Source of the DNA: Citrobacter amalonaticus
Lineage (GTDB): Bacteria; Pseudomonadota; Gammaproteobacteria; Enterobacterales; Enterobacteriaceae
DNA: 64,000 nt
Assembly: GCF_002918555.1 (NCBI RefSeq)
Contig: NZ_PQMB01000008.1
Span: 62,427-126,426, forward strand
Direction of reading: 5' to 3'
Position 1 is the stretch's first letter, and each line of letters starts with the position of its first letter. Below the pieces are notes generated by a model. That model was not told the DNA's origin, ran no database searches, and saw nothing but the letters and a program-made list of their open reading frames with translations. Positions 37,455 through 47,134 of the stretch are shown piece by piece. The position numbers and the translations under genes were made by a program.

Positions 37455-38357
37455 ATGGCTTATCAATCTCAAGATATTATCCGTCGTTCCGCGACTAACG
37501 GTTTCACCCCTGCGCCGCGTGCGCGGGAGCATCAGGAAGAGGTGGCGAAGCTTATCGACGTCACCACCTGCATAGGCTGTAAAGCCTGTCAGGTCGCCTG
37601 TTCTGAGTGGAACGACATCCGTGATGAAATCGGCAGCAACGTCGGGGTGTATGATAACCCGGCGGATTTAACCGCCAAATCCTGGACGGTAATGCGTTTC
37701 TCGGAAGTGGAGCAGAACGACAAACTGGAATGGCTCATCCGTAAGGATGGCTGTATGCACTGCGCCGATCCGGGCTGCCTGAAGGCGTGTCCGGCGGAAG
37801 GGGCAATCATTCAGTACGCCAACGGGATTGTCGACTTCCAGTCTGAGCAGTGCATCGGCTGCGGCTACTGCATTGCGGGCTGTCCGTTTAACGTGCCGCG
37901 CCTCAACCCGGAAGACAACCGCGTCTACAAATGTACGCTGTGCGTTGACCGCGTGGTGGTAGGCCAGGAACCCGCCTGCGTGAAGACCTGCCCAACCGGC
38001 GCTATCCACTTTGGATCTAAAGAGGATATGAAAACGCTGGCGGCTGAACGCGTGGGCGAGCTGAAAACCCGTGGTTACGACAACGCGGGCCTGTACGATC
38101 CGGCTGGCGTGGGGGGGACGCACGTGATGTACGTGCTGCATCACGCCGACAAGCCGAATCTGTATCACGGCCTGCCGGAGAACCCGGAAATCAGCGCCAC
38201 CGTGAAGTTCTGGAAGGGTATCTGGAAACCGCTGGCAGCGGTTGGCTTTGCTGCCACTTTCGCAGCGAGCATCTTCCACTACGTCGGTGTCGGTCCGAAC
38301 CGTGCGGATGAGGAAGAGGACAATCTGCATGAAGAGAAAGACGAGGTGCGCAAATGA
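37455..38357 (+). CDS. fdoH: formate dehydrogenase O, iron-sulfur subunit
   Basis: 300-residue electron-transfer subunit on the periplasmic face. Four [4Fe-4S] clusters are indicated by [11 protein letters not shown] (near 38), [13 protein letters not shown] (near 100), [11 protein letters not shown] (near 133) and CTLCVDR...CVKTC (near 157). One C-terminal membrane anchor ([19 protein letters not shown]) holds it to the membrane. It passes electrons from FdoG to cytochrome FdoI. It begins 12 bases after fdoG and overlaps fdoI by four bases. Confidence 0.98.
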   Translation: MAYQSQDIIRRSATNGFTPAPRAREHQEEVAKLIDVTTCIGCKACQVACSEWNDIRDEIGSNVGVYDNPADLTAKSWTVMRFSEVEQNDKLEWLIRKDGCMHCADPGCLKACPAEGAIIQYANGIVDFQSEQCIGCGYCIAGCPFNVPRLNPEDNRVYKCTLCVDRVVVGQEPACVKTCPTGAIHFGSKEDMKTLAAERVGELKTRGYDNAGLYDPAGVGGTHVMYVLHHADKPNLYHGLPENPEISATVKFWKGIWKPLAAVGFAATFAASIFHYVGVGPNRADEEEDNLHEEKDEVRK

Positions 38358-38989
38358 AAAGACGTGACACCATCGTGCGCTACACCGCGCCGGAACGCAT
38401 CAACCACTGGGTCACCGCCTTCTGCTTCGTGCTGGCGGCGGTGAGCGGGCTGGGCTTTTTCTTCCCGTCCTTCAACTGGCTGATGCAGATCATGGGTACT
38501 CCGCAACTGGCGAGAATTCTTCACCCGTTCGTGGGCGTTATCATGTTCGCCTCGTTCATCATCATGTTCTTCCGTTACTGGCATCACAACCTGATCAACC
38601 GTGACGATATCTTTTGGGCGAAGAACATTCGTAAGATCGTCGTCAACGAGGAAGTGGGCGACACCGGGCGGTATAATTTCGGCCAGAAATGCGTGTTCTG
38701 GGCGGCGATTATCTTCCTGCTTCTGCTGCTGGTGAGCGGTGTGATCATCTGGCGTCCGTACTTTGCGCCAGCGTTCTCCATCCCGGTGATCCGCTTCGCG
38801 TTAATGCTGCATTCATTTGCCGCCGTGGCGCTGATTGTGGTTATCATGGTGCATATTTACGCCGCGCTGTGGGTAAAAGGCACGATTACTGCGATGGTCG
38901 AAGGCTGGGTTACCCGCTCGTGGGCGAAGAAACATCATCCACGCTGGTACCGCGAAGTCCGCGAAAAGCAGGATAAGAGCCAACCGTAA
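38354..38989 (+). CDS. fdoI: formate dehydrogenase O, cytochrome b556 subunit
   Basis: 211-residue membrane cytochrome with four helices that bears two haems b and passes electrons to the quinone pool. Haem-ligand His residues are seen in [16 protein letters not shown], and [20 protein letters not shown]. The length equals E. coli FdoI. It overlaps fdoH (ATGA). A strong terminator follows, which uncouples the downstream vWA module and fdhE. In E. coli fdhE follows fdoI directly. Confidence 0.98.
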   Translation: MKRRDTIVRYTAPERINHWVTAFCFVLAAVSGLGFFFPSFNWLMQIMGTPQLARILHPFVGVIMFASFIIMFFRYWHHNLINRDDIFWAKNIRKIVVNEEVGDTGRYNFGQKCVFWAAIIFLLLLLVSGVIIWRPYFAPAFSIPVIRFALMLHSFAAVALIVVIMVHIYAALWVKGTITAMVEGWVTRSWAKKHHPRWYREVREKQDKSQP

Positions 38990-39011
38990 GCGGTCGTGCT
39001 TTGTGGATCTT

Positions 39012-39043
39012 AAAATGGCGTCGTATATCGGCGCCATTTTTTT
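39012..39043 (+). terminator. Rho-independent terminator of fdoGHI
   Basis: Stem AAAATGGCG / CGCCATTTT with an 11-base loop and a run of seven Ts, 22 bases past the fdoI stop. Confidence 0.92.
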
Positions 39044-39058
39044 AGCGGATGCGGTGAA

Positions 39059-39080
39059 TTTTTGACAACTTTTTGACAAC
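39059..39080 (+). promoter_or_regulatory. perfect 11-base tandem repeat upstream of the vWA-kinase module
   Basis: TTTTTGACAAC occurs twice head to tail without a gap, 77 bases before the vWA gene start. Direct repeats with an 11-base period, one helical turn, are the usual target form of OmpR-type regulators. The module encodes such a regulator. The TTGACA inside could also serve as a -35 element. Confidence 0.5.
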
Positions 39081-39156
39081 TTTATACAGGTATCAGACCA
39101 AACGGGATGCAGACCGCATGAGAATGGAAGCGATTCTTTTGACAAGGAGACGTATC

Positions 39157-40494
39157 GTGAATCTGAAACACCTCTTCGCTGCCCTGACGTTAGGTTTGCT
39201 GGCGACAACAGCGGGCGCACAGCAGACTGCTCCGAAAGTGGCCATAAAATCTGAACTGGCCTCCCCTGTTGTACTGGAAAATACGCAGGACAAAAACTAC
39301 CTCAAAGTGTCCCTGACAGGGTTTCCGCTAAATGCCACCAAACGTAGCCCGATTAATCTTGCGCTGGTAATCGACCGTTCGGGCTCGATGAGTGGCGATC
39401 GTATTGAGCAAGCCACAGAAGCCGCGGTGATGGCGGTGAATACCTTAAGCGCCCAGGATATGCTCTCCGTGGTGATTTACGATGACGTCGTGGATGTCAT
39501 TGTGCCAGCGGCTAAGCTCGGCAATAAAGAAAAGCTCATTCATCAGATCCGTGAACGGCTGACCGCCCGTGGCGGCACCGCGCTGTTTGCTGGCGTCAGT
39601 CGCGGTATTAAAGAAACCAGTAAATATCTCGATAAAGCCCATGTTAACCGCATTATTTTGCTCTCTGACGGTCAGGCAAACGTCGGCCCGTCTTCAACCA
39701 GCGAGCTGGCGGAACTGGGCAAAATCGCGGCCCGCAAAGGCATTGCCATCACAACGATGGGTATCGGCAACGGCTACAACGAGGATTTAATGGCCGCAAT
39801 TGCGCAATACAGCGATGGCAACCACGTTTTTGTGCAGAACACGGCCGATCTGGAAAAGGCGTTTGCCCATGAGTTTGGTGATGTGATGTCCGTTGTCGCC
39901 CAGGATGTGGTGGTGGAAATCAAAGTGGCCGATAGCGTGAAACCATTACGTCTGCTGGGACGCGAAGGCAATATCCGCGATAACACGGTCACCGTAAAAC
40001 TGAATCAGCTTTACGCCAACCAGGAGAAATATGTCATGCTGGAGGTGCTTCCGGCGAAAGGCAGCGCGGCACAGAGCAAACCACTGGCTGATGTGAATGT
40101 GCGCTATGACAACCTCGCCACCCGCCAGAAAGATCGCTGGGATGAAAAAATGACCATTACATACACCGCGTTAGCCAGCGAGGTAGAAAAAGCGCAGGTG
40201 GAAGATGTGGTCGTTGATTCGGCAATTCAAAAATCGGCCATCCAGAACGAGCAGGCTTTAAAGCTCATCGACGAAGGCAAAATGGATGAAGCGAAAGCGG
40301 TGCTGATGGGCAGCGTTGACGCGCTAAGCTCTCTGCCGCTCAGCGCACCGGCGCCAAGAATGAAAGCGCAGGAAAGCGCGGAAGAGAACCGTCAGCTGCT
40401 GCAAAAGCTGGAAACTGAAAGTAAAGAAGCGTCTCGTAAATCACTGAAAGAACAAAACTATAAAACCCAAAATCAGAGTTCGAAAGCGAACTAA
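39157..40494 (+). CDS. secreted von Willebrand factor A-domain protein
   Basis: 445-residue exported protein. The GTG start follows AAGGAGA and opens a signal peptide (HLFAALTLGLLATTAGAQQ). A vWA domain follows, with an intact metal-ion-dependent adhesion site DRSGS (73-77) plus ARGGTALFAG and LLSDGQANVG. A C-terminal half has a beta-rich region and a TPR-like helix (NEQALKLIDEGKMDEAKAVL), then a lysine- and glutamine-rich tail. It resembles YfbK-type proteins. The next two genes encode a sensor kinase and regulator, so it could be an extracytoplasmic ligand or scaffold for that kinase (inference). Its function is not established. Confidence 0.85.
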   Translation: MNLKHLFAALTLGLLATTAGAQQTAPKVAIKSELASPVVLENTQDKNYLKVSLTGFPLNATKRSPINLALVIDRSGSMSGDRIEQATEAAVMAVNTLSAQDMLSVVIYDDVVDVIVPAAKLGNKEKLIHQIRERLTARGGTALFAGVSRGIKETSKYLDKAHVNRIILLSDGQANVGPSSTSELAELGKIAARKGIAITTMGIGNGYNEDLMAAIAQYSDGNHVFVQNTADLEKAFAHEFGDVMSVVAQDVVVEIKVADSVKPLRLLGREGNIRDNTVTVKLNQLYANQEKYVMLEVLPAKGSAAQSKPLADVNVRYDNLATRQKDRWDEKMTITYTALASEVEKAQVEDVVVDSAIQKSAIQNEQALKLIDEGKMDEAKAVLMGSVDALSSLPLSAPAPRMKAQESAEENRQLLQKLETESKEASRKSLKEQNYKTQNQSSKAN

Positions 40495-40511
40495 TCCACA
40501 AGGAGCGCTGG

Positions 40512-42005
40512 ATGCCCAAAGGCAAGCTGATTTATCTCATCGTCACGCTGATGTTTTTTCTTCTGCTTGCTTATTTGGGTATTCGCACTCTGGAGCATGA
40601 AGTCCTGTTGCGTCAGTACCAGACGCAGACGCAGGCCAAAGCCCAGACCACCCGTGTTGCTGCCGGAATCGAAAGCCTCCTGCAACAAAAGGCCTCACGC
40701 CTGCATACTATCAGCGATTTTATCGAACCAGATGATGCCGCCGCGCTCAGCACCCTTAAAGAGAATGACAGCGATATTGCCGCCGTGTTTACCCTGCGTA
40801 AAAACCAGCTTCTCTATCCCGATGAGCGCCAGCCGCTGAGTAATGAGGATAAAGAGTGGGCACAGCAGCTGTCTTCGCTGGTTAACGATCCCAGCCAGCT
40901 TATCAGCCATATCGCCCACGGTGAGCAGGAAACGCCGCAGGCCGGATGGTTTATGACCCATGAAACGCAGGAGCCGCTGCTGATTTACTGGCAGCAAAAA
41001 GGCCACACTATCATCGGATTTCGCCTTTCATATGTGCAACTGATGATGGATATTGCGAATAACATTCAGGTAAATCCGCAAGAGCAGCAGATCGTTCGGG
41101 TCACTGAAAATGGTCGTCAGCTTTATCAGAACGCACAGGCAGACCTGAATCAGCTAACGCTGCTGGATTCGCGTACGCTGGATTATCCGCTGACCACGTG
41201 GCAAATCTACGTTTATGGTGTGACGTCATCTCTCTGGCACGTCTGGCTATGGGGGAGTCTGTTAATTGTTCTGTTGCTCTCGGCTGTTGCCCTGTTGAGC
41301 TATTCACTGTGGCGGGAATACACCCGCACCGCGCGACAGGCGCGCCAGCAGGTGGATTTTGTCAGCCAGGTTTCACACGAGCTGAAAACCCCGCTGACCA
41401 ATATCACGCTTTATGCTGAACTGCTGCGCGAAGGACTGGATGATGAACAGACGCAAGAACAGCGCTACCTGGACGTCATCACTCAGGAAGGGCAACGGTT
41501 AACCCGGCTTATCCAGAACATCCTGACCTTTACGCGAGCGCCTAAGCTGCATCTCCGGCAGGTGGATATTTCCTGCCTTATTACGGAGATTGCCCACATC
41601 TTTACCCCTGCCCTACAGGCCAGGGGAATGAAAATTCATATTACCTGTCCTGAAAAGCTCACCTTGCAGACCGATCGCGACGTCATCACGCAAATTATCA
41701 GCAACTTTATGAGTAATGCGGAAAAATATGCCATGCCAGGTCAGCAGGTTGATATCCAGGTAACAACCACGCCGGAACATATTAAGATCGCCGTTCGTGA
41801 TTATGGTCCAGGCATCGCGGAGAAAGAGATGAAGATGATTTTCCGACCGTTTTATCGGGTTAAGTCGTCCATCACCGAAGGGGTTTCGGGAACCGGGATT
41901 GGGCTGACTATCGCCTCTCAGCTGGCGCAGCGCCTGCAGGGAGAAATTCTCGTTACGGCGGAAAATCCCGGCGTACGCTTTACCCTGATACTGCCTCAAG
42001 GATGA
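40512..42005 (+). CDS. sensor histidine kinase of the vWA-linked two-component system
   Basis: 497-residue membrane kinase. Membrane helices near 6-25 and 243-267 enclose a 215-residue periplasmic sensor region of no family I recognise. There is no obvious HAMP domain after helix 2, only a short linker. The H-box has His289 (SHELKTPLTN). The ATPase domain has N-box NFMSNAEKYA, G1 DYGPGIA and G2 GTGIGLTIA. It starts 17 bases after the vWA gene, behind AAGGAG, and is followed four bases later by its regulator. The stimulus is unknown. Confidence 0.88.
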   Translation: MPKGKLIYLIVTLMFFLLLAYLGIRTLEHEVLLRQYQTQTQAKAQTTRVAAGIESLLQQKASRLHTISDFIEPDDAAALSTLKENDSDIAAVFTLRKNQLLYPDERQPLSNEDKEWAQQLSSLVNDPSQLISHIAHGEQETPQAGWFMTHETQEPLLIYWQQKGHTIIGFRLSYVQLMMDIANNIQVNPQEQQIVRVTENGRQLYQNAQADLNQLTLLDSRTLDYPLTTWQIYVYGVTSSLWHVWLWGSLLIVLLLSAVALLSYSLWREYTRTARQARQQVDFVSQVSHELKTPLTNITLYAELLREGLDDEQTQEQRYLDVITQEGQRLTRLIQNILTFTRAPKLHLRQVDISCLITEIAHIFTPALQARGMKIHITCPEKLTLQTDRDVITQIISNFMSNAEKYAMPGQQVDIQVTTTPEHIKIAVRDYGPGIAEKEMKMIFRPFYRVKSSITEGVSGTGIGLTIASQLAQRLQGEILVTAENPGVRFTLILPQG

Positions 42006-42009
42006 GAAT

Positions 42010-42696
42010 ATGAAAATTTTGATTGCGGAAGATGATGCCAATATTCGCCAGGGCCTGGTTGATGCGCTGTCGCGTGAAGGTTATACCCTGATTGCCGCCG
42101 CCGATGGTCGGGCCGCGTTGACTCTCTATCATCGCGAAATGCCAGACTTCGTTCTGCTGGACATTATGATGCCCGAAATGGATGGCTACAGCGTTTGCCG
42201 TGAGATTCGTCGACACAATGAGCATATCCCCATAGTGTTTCTCTCCGCGAAGGATGAGGAAATTGACCGCGTTGTCGGGCTGGAACTGGGTGCGGATGAC
42301 TACATCAGCAAACCTTTTGGTATCCACGAGCTACGGGCCAGGATAAAGACCATAGCCCGCCGCTGCTTAAGCCATAATGCCCCGCAAAGCAGGCTCAGCT
42401 TTCCCTTCGGGGATTTAACGGTTTTTCCCAACGAGTTATGCGCATGGCGCGGCGAGCAGAAGCTGGAACTTTCTCTGCGGGAGGTGCAAATCCTGAGCTG
42501 CCTGGAGCACCATAAAAATCAGGTAGTTACCAGAGACATGTTGTTTGACGCCGCATGGGGCTACGATTATGTCCCCAACAGCCGCACGCTGGATCAACAC
42601 ATTTCCCGGTTACGCAAAGTGATAGAACAGGACGCCAATCATCCTCAGCTAATCCGAACGGTGCATGGTCTGGGGTATCGATATCAGGTATCGTAA
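42010..42696 (+). CDS. OmpR-family response regulator of the vWA-linked system
   Basis: 228-residue regulator. The receiver domain has the acidic pair at 7-9, phospho-acceptor Asp51 (FVLLDIMMPEMDG) and the switch Lys in SKPFGIHE. The C-terminal winged helix ends HGLGYRYQVS. The ribosome site GGATGAG overlaps the kinase stop, so the two are coupled. The kinase-before-regulator order is the reverse of cpxRA. The likely target is the module's own promoter with its 11-base repeats. Confidence 0.88.
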   Translation: MKILIAEDDANIRQGLVDALSREGYTLIAAADGRAALTLYHREMPDFVLLDIMMPEMDGYSVCREIRRHNEHIPIVFLSAKDEEIDRVVGLELGADDYISKPFGIHELRARIKTIARRCLSHNAPQSRLSFPFGDLTVFPNELCAWRGEQKLELSLREVQILSCLEHHKNQVVTRDMLFDAAWGYDYVPNSRTLDQHISRLRKVIEQDANHPQLIRTVHGLGYRYQVS

Positions 42697-42842
42697 CGCA
42701 CACATTGCGATGTCATGGGTATATCCCGTAGCTCGATTGCGGTTATCATTAATGACATTCACCTGAGCGGGTGCGTGATGCCCGCCAAATCATAGAGCGG
42801 ACGCAACCGTACCCGAATCTGCTGAAACCTGGAAATGACTAA

Positions 42843-43772
42843 ATGAGCATTCGTATCATCCCGCAAGATGAGCTGGAAAAGAGCGAGAAGCGCGCGACGG
42901 ATATGATCCCGCCGTTATTATTCCCCCGGCTCAAAAATTTATATAACCGTCGCGCCGAGCGTCTGCGCGAACTGGCCGAGAAAAACCCGCTGGGTGATTA
43001 TCTGCGCTTTGCTGCGCTGATCGCCCATGCTCAGGAAGTGGTGCTGTACGACCATCCGTTACAGATGGATTTGACTGCGCGTATCAAAGAAGCGAACGAG
43101 CAGGGAAAACCACCGCTGGATATCCACGTACTGCCGCGTGATAAGCACTGGCAGACGCTACTGCATTCGCTGATTGCTGAACTGAAACCTGAAATGAGCG
43201 GTCCGGCGCTGGCGGTGATCGAGAATCTGGAAAAAGCATCCGGGCAGGAACTGGAGCTGATGGCGGGCGCGCTGTTTGAGTCCGATTTCGCGTCGGTCAG
43301 CAGCGATAAAGCGCCGTTCATCTGGGCTGCACTGTCGCTCTACTGGGCACAAATGGCCAGCCTGATCCCGGGCAAAGCCCGCGCAGAATATGGCGAACAG
43401 CGTCAGTTCTGCCCGGTGTGTGGGTCTATGCCTGTTTCCAGCATGGTACAAATTGGCACCACCCAGGGTCTGCGTTATCTTCACTGCAACCTGTGCGAAA
43501 CCGAGTGGCATGTTGTGCGCGTGAAATGCAGTAACTGCGAACAGAGCCGCGATCTGCACTACTGGTCGCTGGATAACGAGCAGGCGGCAATCAAAGCCGA
43601 AAGCTGCGGCGACTGCGGCACATACCTGAAGATTCTCTACCAGGAAAAAGATCCCAAAGTGGAAGCCGTCGCCGACGACCTCGCCTCACTGGTACTGGAC
43701 GCGCGTATGGAACAAGAGGGCTTTGCCCGCAGCTCCATTAACCCTTTCCTGTTCCCTGGCGAAGGGGAGTAA
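42843..43772 (+). CDS. fdhE: formate dehydrogenase accessory protein FdhE
   Basis: 309-residue cytosolic protein needed for activity of the respiratory formate dehydrogenases. It binds their catalytic subunits before Tat export. The C-terminal half has the four CxxC pairs of the rubredoxin-like domain: CPVCG, CNLCE, CSNCE and CGDCG. The length equals the E. coli protein. It has its own 146-base upstream region, with the hairpin-like GAGCGGGTGCGTGATGCCCGCC, and is separated from fdoI by the vWA module. Confidence 0.97.
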   Translation: MSIRIIPQDELEKSEKRATDMIPPLLFPRLKNLYNRRAERLRELAEKNPLGDYLRFAALIAHAQEVVLYDHPLQMDLTARIKEANEQGKPPLDIHVLPRDKHWQTLLHSLIAELKPEMSGPALAVIENLEKASGQELELMAGALFESDFASVSSDKAPFIWAALSLYWAQMASLIPGKARAEYGEQRQFCPVCGSMPVSSMVQIGTTQGLRYLHCNLCETEWHVVRVKCSNCEQSRDLHYWSLDNEQAAIKAESCGDCGTYLKILYQEKDPKVEAVADDLASLVLDARMEQEGFARSSINPFLFPGEGE

Positions 43773-43878
43773 CGGCAGATATCAGAGGGTGATGACAAAA
43801 CCTGAAATGCCTGATGGCGCGCCACTTTAAGACCTGGGTGAATTGCATAATATACTGAAAATATTGTGTTCCCCAGGA

Positions 43879-43905
43879 CGGATAAGTGCTTGCAACGCCA
43901 TCCGG
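43879..43905. repeat. REP unit after fdhE
   Basis: CGGATAAG...GCCATCCGG folds as a single REP hairpin, about 110 bases past the fdhE stop. It marks the boundary between the fdh block and the orphan AT-rich gene. Confidence 0.7.
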
Positions 43906-43951
43906 CAACGCTAACTGCGTGTATATAATACCAACCATAGCGGCTTAGACT

Positions 43952-44629
43952 TCAGTCTCTGACAGCATAAGTTTCTTGCATTTCTTGTCCCCACAGCTGG
44001 ATTTTCGTTAAGTGCGTCTTGACCGCACTCCATTCCTGCTCACTGGCAAGCTGTTTCTGGGGATCGCCATACTCGACAAAACCTTTCCCTTCGACTTTCT
44101 CTTGTAGTAAGGACGTCGCTTGCGGTTGCGTAACAGACAGTCCTTGCAGCAGGGTTGTCACGCTTCTCATTTTATTTATGCCAACAGCGCTCTGATATGT
44201 ATCACAAGAAAGAAGATGATTTATATGCTTATTCAAACCACTTAAATTATGAGCAATCTCTTCAGGAGAACCTAACATGTTCAACATTTCCTGTTTCAGC
44301 TTATCGGCTTCTGACTTCTGCGCCAACGCTAATGAATCCGGAGAAACAGTAACAGGCGTTGAGATTTCAGCTTTTTTCTGCTTGTTATTAGCATCGTGAT
44401 AAAGCTGTATGATTGATTCTTTTTTTAAGTCAAGTTTTACTTGCATTGTTAAATAGTGATTAAGTTTTTCCGCTTTATAGTTATTTTCACAATTACGGAT
44501 TGTTTTCAGCTTACTTGCTATATGACTCTCAACTTTTTGAATATCATAGCTATCTTTCAACGCCAGCTTCACCATTGAATCGGTATTGTGAAATATATGC
44601 GCTTTGCTCCAGGTAACGATTCCCATCAT
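43952..44629 (-). CDS. orphan protein of unknown function
   Basis: 225-residue protein (224 if the second of two consecutive ATGs is used; GAGG lies just upstream). I do not recognise any family. It has no signal peptide or membrane helix. It is rich in Lys, Gln, Ser and short helical stretches (KSEADKLKQEMLNMLG, YKAEKLNHYLTMQVKLDLKKE), with a Pro/Val/Ser segment (STPVTVSPDSLALAQ) dividing two halves. The codons are much more AT-rich than the neighbours, especially in the 5' half. It replaces the yiiE/yiiF region of E. coli. It is flanked by repeats and palindromes, which suggests horizontal acquisition. A secreted effector or phage-derived protein is possible, but nothing proves it. Confidence 0.7.
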   Translation of the reverse strand: MMGIVTWSKAHIFHNTDSMVKLALKDSYDIQKVESHIASKLKTIRNCENNYKAEKLNHYLTMQVKLDLKKESIIQLYHDANNKQKKAEISTPVTVSPDSLALAQKSEADKLKQEMLNMLGSPEEIAHNLSGLNKHINHLLSCDTYQSAVGINKMRSVTTLLQGLSVTQPQATSLLQEKVEGKGFVEYGDPQKQLASEQEWSAVKTHLTKIQLWGQEMQETYAVRD

Positions 44630-44655
44630 GCATCCTCGCTTTAATGTAATGAACT

Positions 44656-44694
44656 TATACCCGTCATACTTCACGTTGCAGTATGACGGGTATA
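44656..44694. repeat. perfect 15-base-pair palindrome upstream of the orphan gene
   Basis: TATACCCGTCATACT (44656-44670) and its exact reverse complement (44680-44694) flank a nine-base loop. The sequence ACCCGTCATACTTC...GTTGCA is the end of a dispersed enterobacterial repeat as I remember it. This looks like a minimal copy made of two opposed ends. Confidence 0.7.
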
Positions 44695-44762
44695 TCTGCA
44701 CACATTATCCTGAACCCACTACGGATAATTCTATAAAGCGACCTTTAGAAGCAGGATGTCGG

Positions 44763-44799
44763 GTATACAAGGATTACGGGGTATTTATAATCCGTATAC
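44763..44799. repeat. second interrupted palindrome, GTATAC ends
   Basis: GTATAC-AA-GGATTA pairs with TAATCC-GTATAC around an 11-base centre. It lies between the orphan gene's upstream region and the yiiD stop. It could be a terminator-like structure or a recombination scar. Confidence 0.45.
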
Positions 44800-44841
44800 T
44801 GCATCTGCTCATGGACCCAATGCTGCACTTAAGATAAAGCC

Positions 44842-45831
44842 CTACTCCTCCTCGTTTCCACCCTCTACATATGGACCAAAAGGTTTCGCGGGCAGGACAA
44901 TATAAATGCCTTCAAAAATGGCGCCGGGGGTGTCGTCACCCAGGAGTTCCACCTGCAACTGGACGCGTGCTTTTTTACCCCGCGCCAGACGGTCTAAATC
45001 TCCGCTTAGCGACCCCAGATCGGCAACAGCGCCTGGCTTGCCGCTGATGGGGCTGCTGTAGCGGATATGGGCATCCGCAAGAATAATCGTGCCGCCCAGA
45101 TGGCGCTCGCGCAGCATCAGCCAGATAAGCCCCCAGCCGGTCAGCGTCGCCAGGGAAAACAGGCTACCGGCAAACAGCGTATGGTGCGGATTCTGATTAC
45201 CCGTTTCCGGCATAGTGGTAATAAATTTTTGTCCGGTGTACTGCTGAATGCGCACACCCATTTTTTCACTTAACGGGATGTGCTCGTACCAGGCCTGCTG
45301 AAGCTGCCCGCACCAGTCACCGCGATGCAAAATATCATCCAGCGTGGCAACAGGTTTGATCATCAGAAAATGGCGCACTGGCGTAGTTTGCGGGGTCGTA
45401 ATTTCACCTTGATTCACAAAACCAAGCTTAGAAAAGAATTCCACCGCATCTTCACGCGCGCTACAGGTGACGCGCTTCACCCCTTCCTGGCGTGCGACGG
45501 ACTCCAGGGTCATCGCCATGAGCGTCCCCAGCCCCTTTTCTTGCACGGCGGGATCAACCGCCATAAAACGGATTGAGGCCTCGTTATCGGCATTGATATA
45601 TAACCGTCCGACGGCGACCAGATTTCCTTCCTCGTCCACAACCATCTGGTGATGCGCCATCGCATCCCAGGCATCGCGTTCAGAACCTTTTGGCTGATGC
45701 AGCGGTTTACGCAGCATCTCCCAGCGAAATTGGTAATAACGTTCTAATTCTTCTTCTGTTTGCGGAACCCGAAGGTGATACATAGCTGTACTCTCTCTTG
45801 TTACCCGCGGCCATACAGGGAGCTGGCTCAT
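44842..45831 (-). CDS. yiiD: YiiD (FabY): acyltransferase/thioesterase-fold fusion
   Basis: 329-residue fusion. An N-terminal GNAT acetyltransferase-like domain ([19 protein letters not shown], then [15 protein letters not shown] with the acyl-CoA loop) is joined to a C-terminal hotdog thioesterase-like domain ([21 protein letters not shown]). E. coli YiiD, also called FabY, is linked to initiation of fatty-acid synthesis when FabH is lacking. The length is identical to E. coli. It overlaps dtd by four bases and heads toward the orphan gene's locus. Confidence 0.93.
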   Translation of the reverse strand: MSQLPVWPRVTRESTAMYHLRVPQTEEELERYYQFRWEMLRKPLHQPKGSERDAWDAMAHHQMVVDEEGNLVAVGRLYINADNEASIRFMAVDPAVQEKGLGTLMAMTLESVARQEGVKRVTCSAREDAVEFFSKLGFVNQGEITTPQTTPVRHFLMIKPVATLDDILHRGDWCGQLQQAWYEHIPLSEKMGVRIQQYTGQKFITTMPETGNQNPHHTLFAGSLFSLATLTGWGLIWLMLRERHLGGTIILADAHIRYSSPISGKPGAVADLGSLSGDLDRLARGKKARVQLQVELLGDDTPGAIFEGIYIVLPAKPFGPYVEGGNEEE

Positions 45832-46265
45832 ACCTGTAACCAGAACGTCACGGGACCGTCATTCACCAGCGCAACCTGCATATCAGCAGCGAAGCGGCCG
45901 GTTTGCGTGTTCATTTCCTGCTGGCGACAGCGCTCAACAAAGTACTCATATAACGCTTCTGCGCGATCCGGCGCAGCGCCTTTGGAAAAACCGGGACGCA
46001 TACCGCGTTCCGTATCGGCGGCCAGGGTGAACTGCGACACCACCAGCACACTCCCGCCAGCTTGCTGCACATTCAGATTCATCTTGCCTTCAGCATCGCT
46101 GAAAATTCGATAACCCAGCACACGCTCACACAGGCGGTTCGCTTTCTGTTCGTCATCATCCTTTTCGACACCCAATAACACTAAAAGTCCGGGGCCAATC
46201 TCGCCCGTCACCTCGCCCTCCACGGTAACGCTGGCACGGGTTACGCGCTGAATTAATGCAATCAT
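45828..46265 (-). CDS. dtd: D-aminoacyl-tRNA deacylase
   Basis: 145-residue dimeric enzyme that removes D-amino acids mis-attached to tRNA. The signature [17 protein letters not shown] carries the catalytic Thr region, and the cross-subunit Gly-cisPro motif is visible as DGPVTFWL near the C-terminus. The length equals E. coli Dtd. It starts two bases before the yihY stop and overlaps yiiD, so yihX-yihY-dtd-yiiD is one tight operon. Confidence 0.97.
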   Translation of the reverse strand: MIALIQRVTRASVTVEGEVTGEIGPGLLVLLGVEKDDDEQKANRLCERVLGYRIFSDAEGKMNLNVQQAGGSVLVVSQFTLAADTERGMRPGFSKGAAPDRAEALYEYFVERCRQQEMNTQTGRFAADMQVALVNDGPVTFWLQV

Positions 46266-46267
46266 GG

Positions 46268-47134
46268 TTACTCTGCTTCTTCTTGTTCTGCGGCTTGTTT
46301 AAGTTTGCGGTATTCCTCGAGAGTGACAGTTATTTCCGCGCCAAGCAAGACGATACACCACGTCCAGTACACCCAGACAAACAAAATCGGGATGACGGCC
46401 AGCACGCCATAAATGAGCTGATATGAGGGGAACATGGTGATATAAAGCGCGAAACCTTTCTTTCCTGCTTCGAACAACACGGCAGCGACAAACGCACCAA
46501 CAATCGCATCACGATTCTGCACCCGCGTGGTCGGAACAATGCTGTAGAGCAGCCAGAACGACAACCATGAAAGAATCAGAGGAAAGATACGCAGGACATT
46601 ATCGATCACCGTATTGAGATCGCTGGCCCAGCGCAGAGAAAGCAGATAAGAGCTGATCGCGAGGCTGGCGCCAGCCAGTAGCGGACCAAGCGTTAAAATC
46701 ATCCAGTAGACGGCAAAAGAGTAAACTTTTGGCCGCGTTCGTTTGCTCCGCCAGATGGCGTTTAACGCATTATCAATAGAATACATCAGCAAAAGTGCCG
46801 TCACGATCAGCCCGCAGGCACCCACCGCCGTCATTTTGTTAGAGTTGGCGACGAACTGCTCGATATAACGCTGAATCACGTCTCCCGTCGCGGGGATAAA
46901 ATTCGCGAAAATAAAATGGCGCAGCTGAACGCTGACGTCTGAAAACATGGGAAACGCGGCGAAAAGAGCAAACACAACGGCAATAAGCGGCACTAATGAG
47001 AGCAAAGAGACATAGGCAAGATTCCCTGCCAGCGTCGTCATATTGTCCTCATCAATGCGCCGCCATAATAGCTTCAGCCAGGACCATACCGGACGCGTGT
47101 GGTGCCTGACCTTTTGATAAACGGTTTTTAGCAT
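46268..47134 (-). CDS. yihY: inner-membrane protein YihY (UPF0761)
   Basis: 288-residue membrane protein of the YihY/BrkB family. Six or so helices are visible ([23 protein letters not shown] near the start, [28 protein letters not shown] near the end). A cytosolic N-terminal region ([17 protein letters not shown]) and a charged C-terminal tail frame them. It was once called RNase BN, but that activity belongs to another gene. Its function is still not defined. It overlaps yihX by seven bases. Confidence 0.93.
   Translation of the reverse strand: MLKTVYQKVRHHTRPVWSWLKLLWRRIDEDNMTTLAGNLAYVSLLSLVPLIAVVFALFAAFPMFSDVSVQLRHFIFANFIPATGDVIQRYIEQFVANSNKMTAVGACGLIVTALLLMYSIDNALNAIWRSKRTRPKVYSFAVYWMILTLGPLLAGASLAISSYLLSLRWASDLNTVIDNVLRIFPLILSWLSFWLLYSIVPTTRVQNRDAIVGAFVAAVLFEAGKKGFALYITMFPSYQLIYGVLAVIPILFVWVYWTWCIVLLGAEITVTLEEYRKLKQAAEQEEAE

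Noticed and set aside
46268-47134. yihY as ribonuclease BN
   Set aside because: Old annotation. The protein is a multi-helix membrane protein with no nuclease motif, and RNase BN activity was later assigned to elaC/rbn elsewhere.
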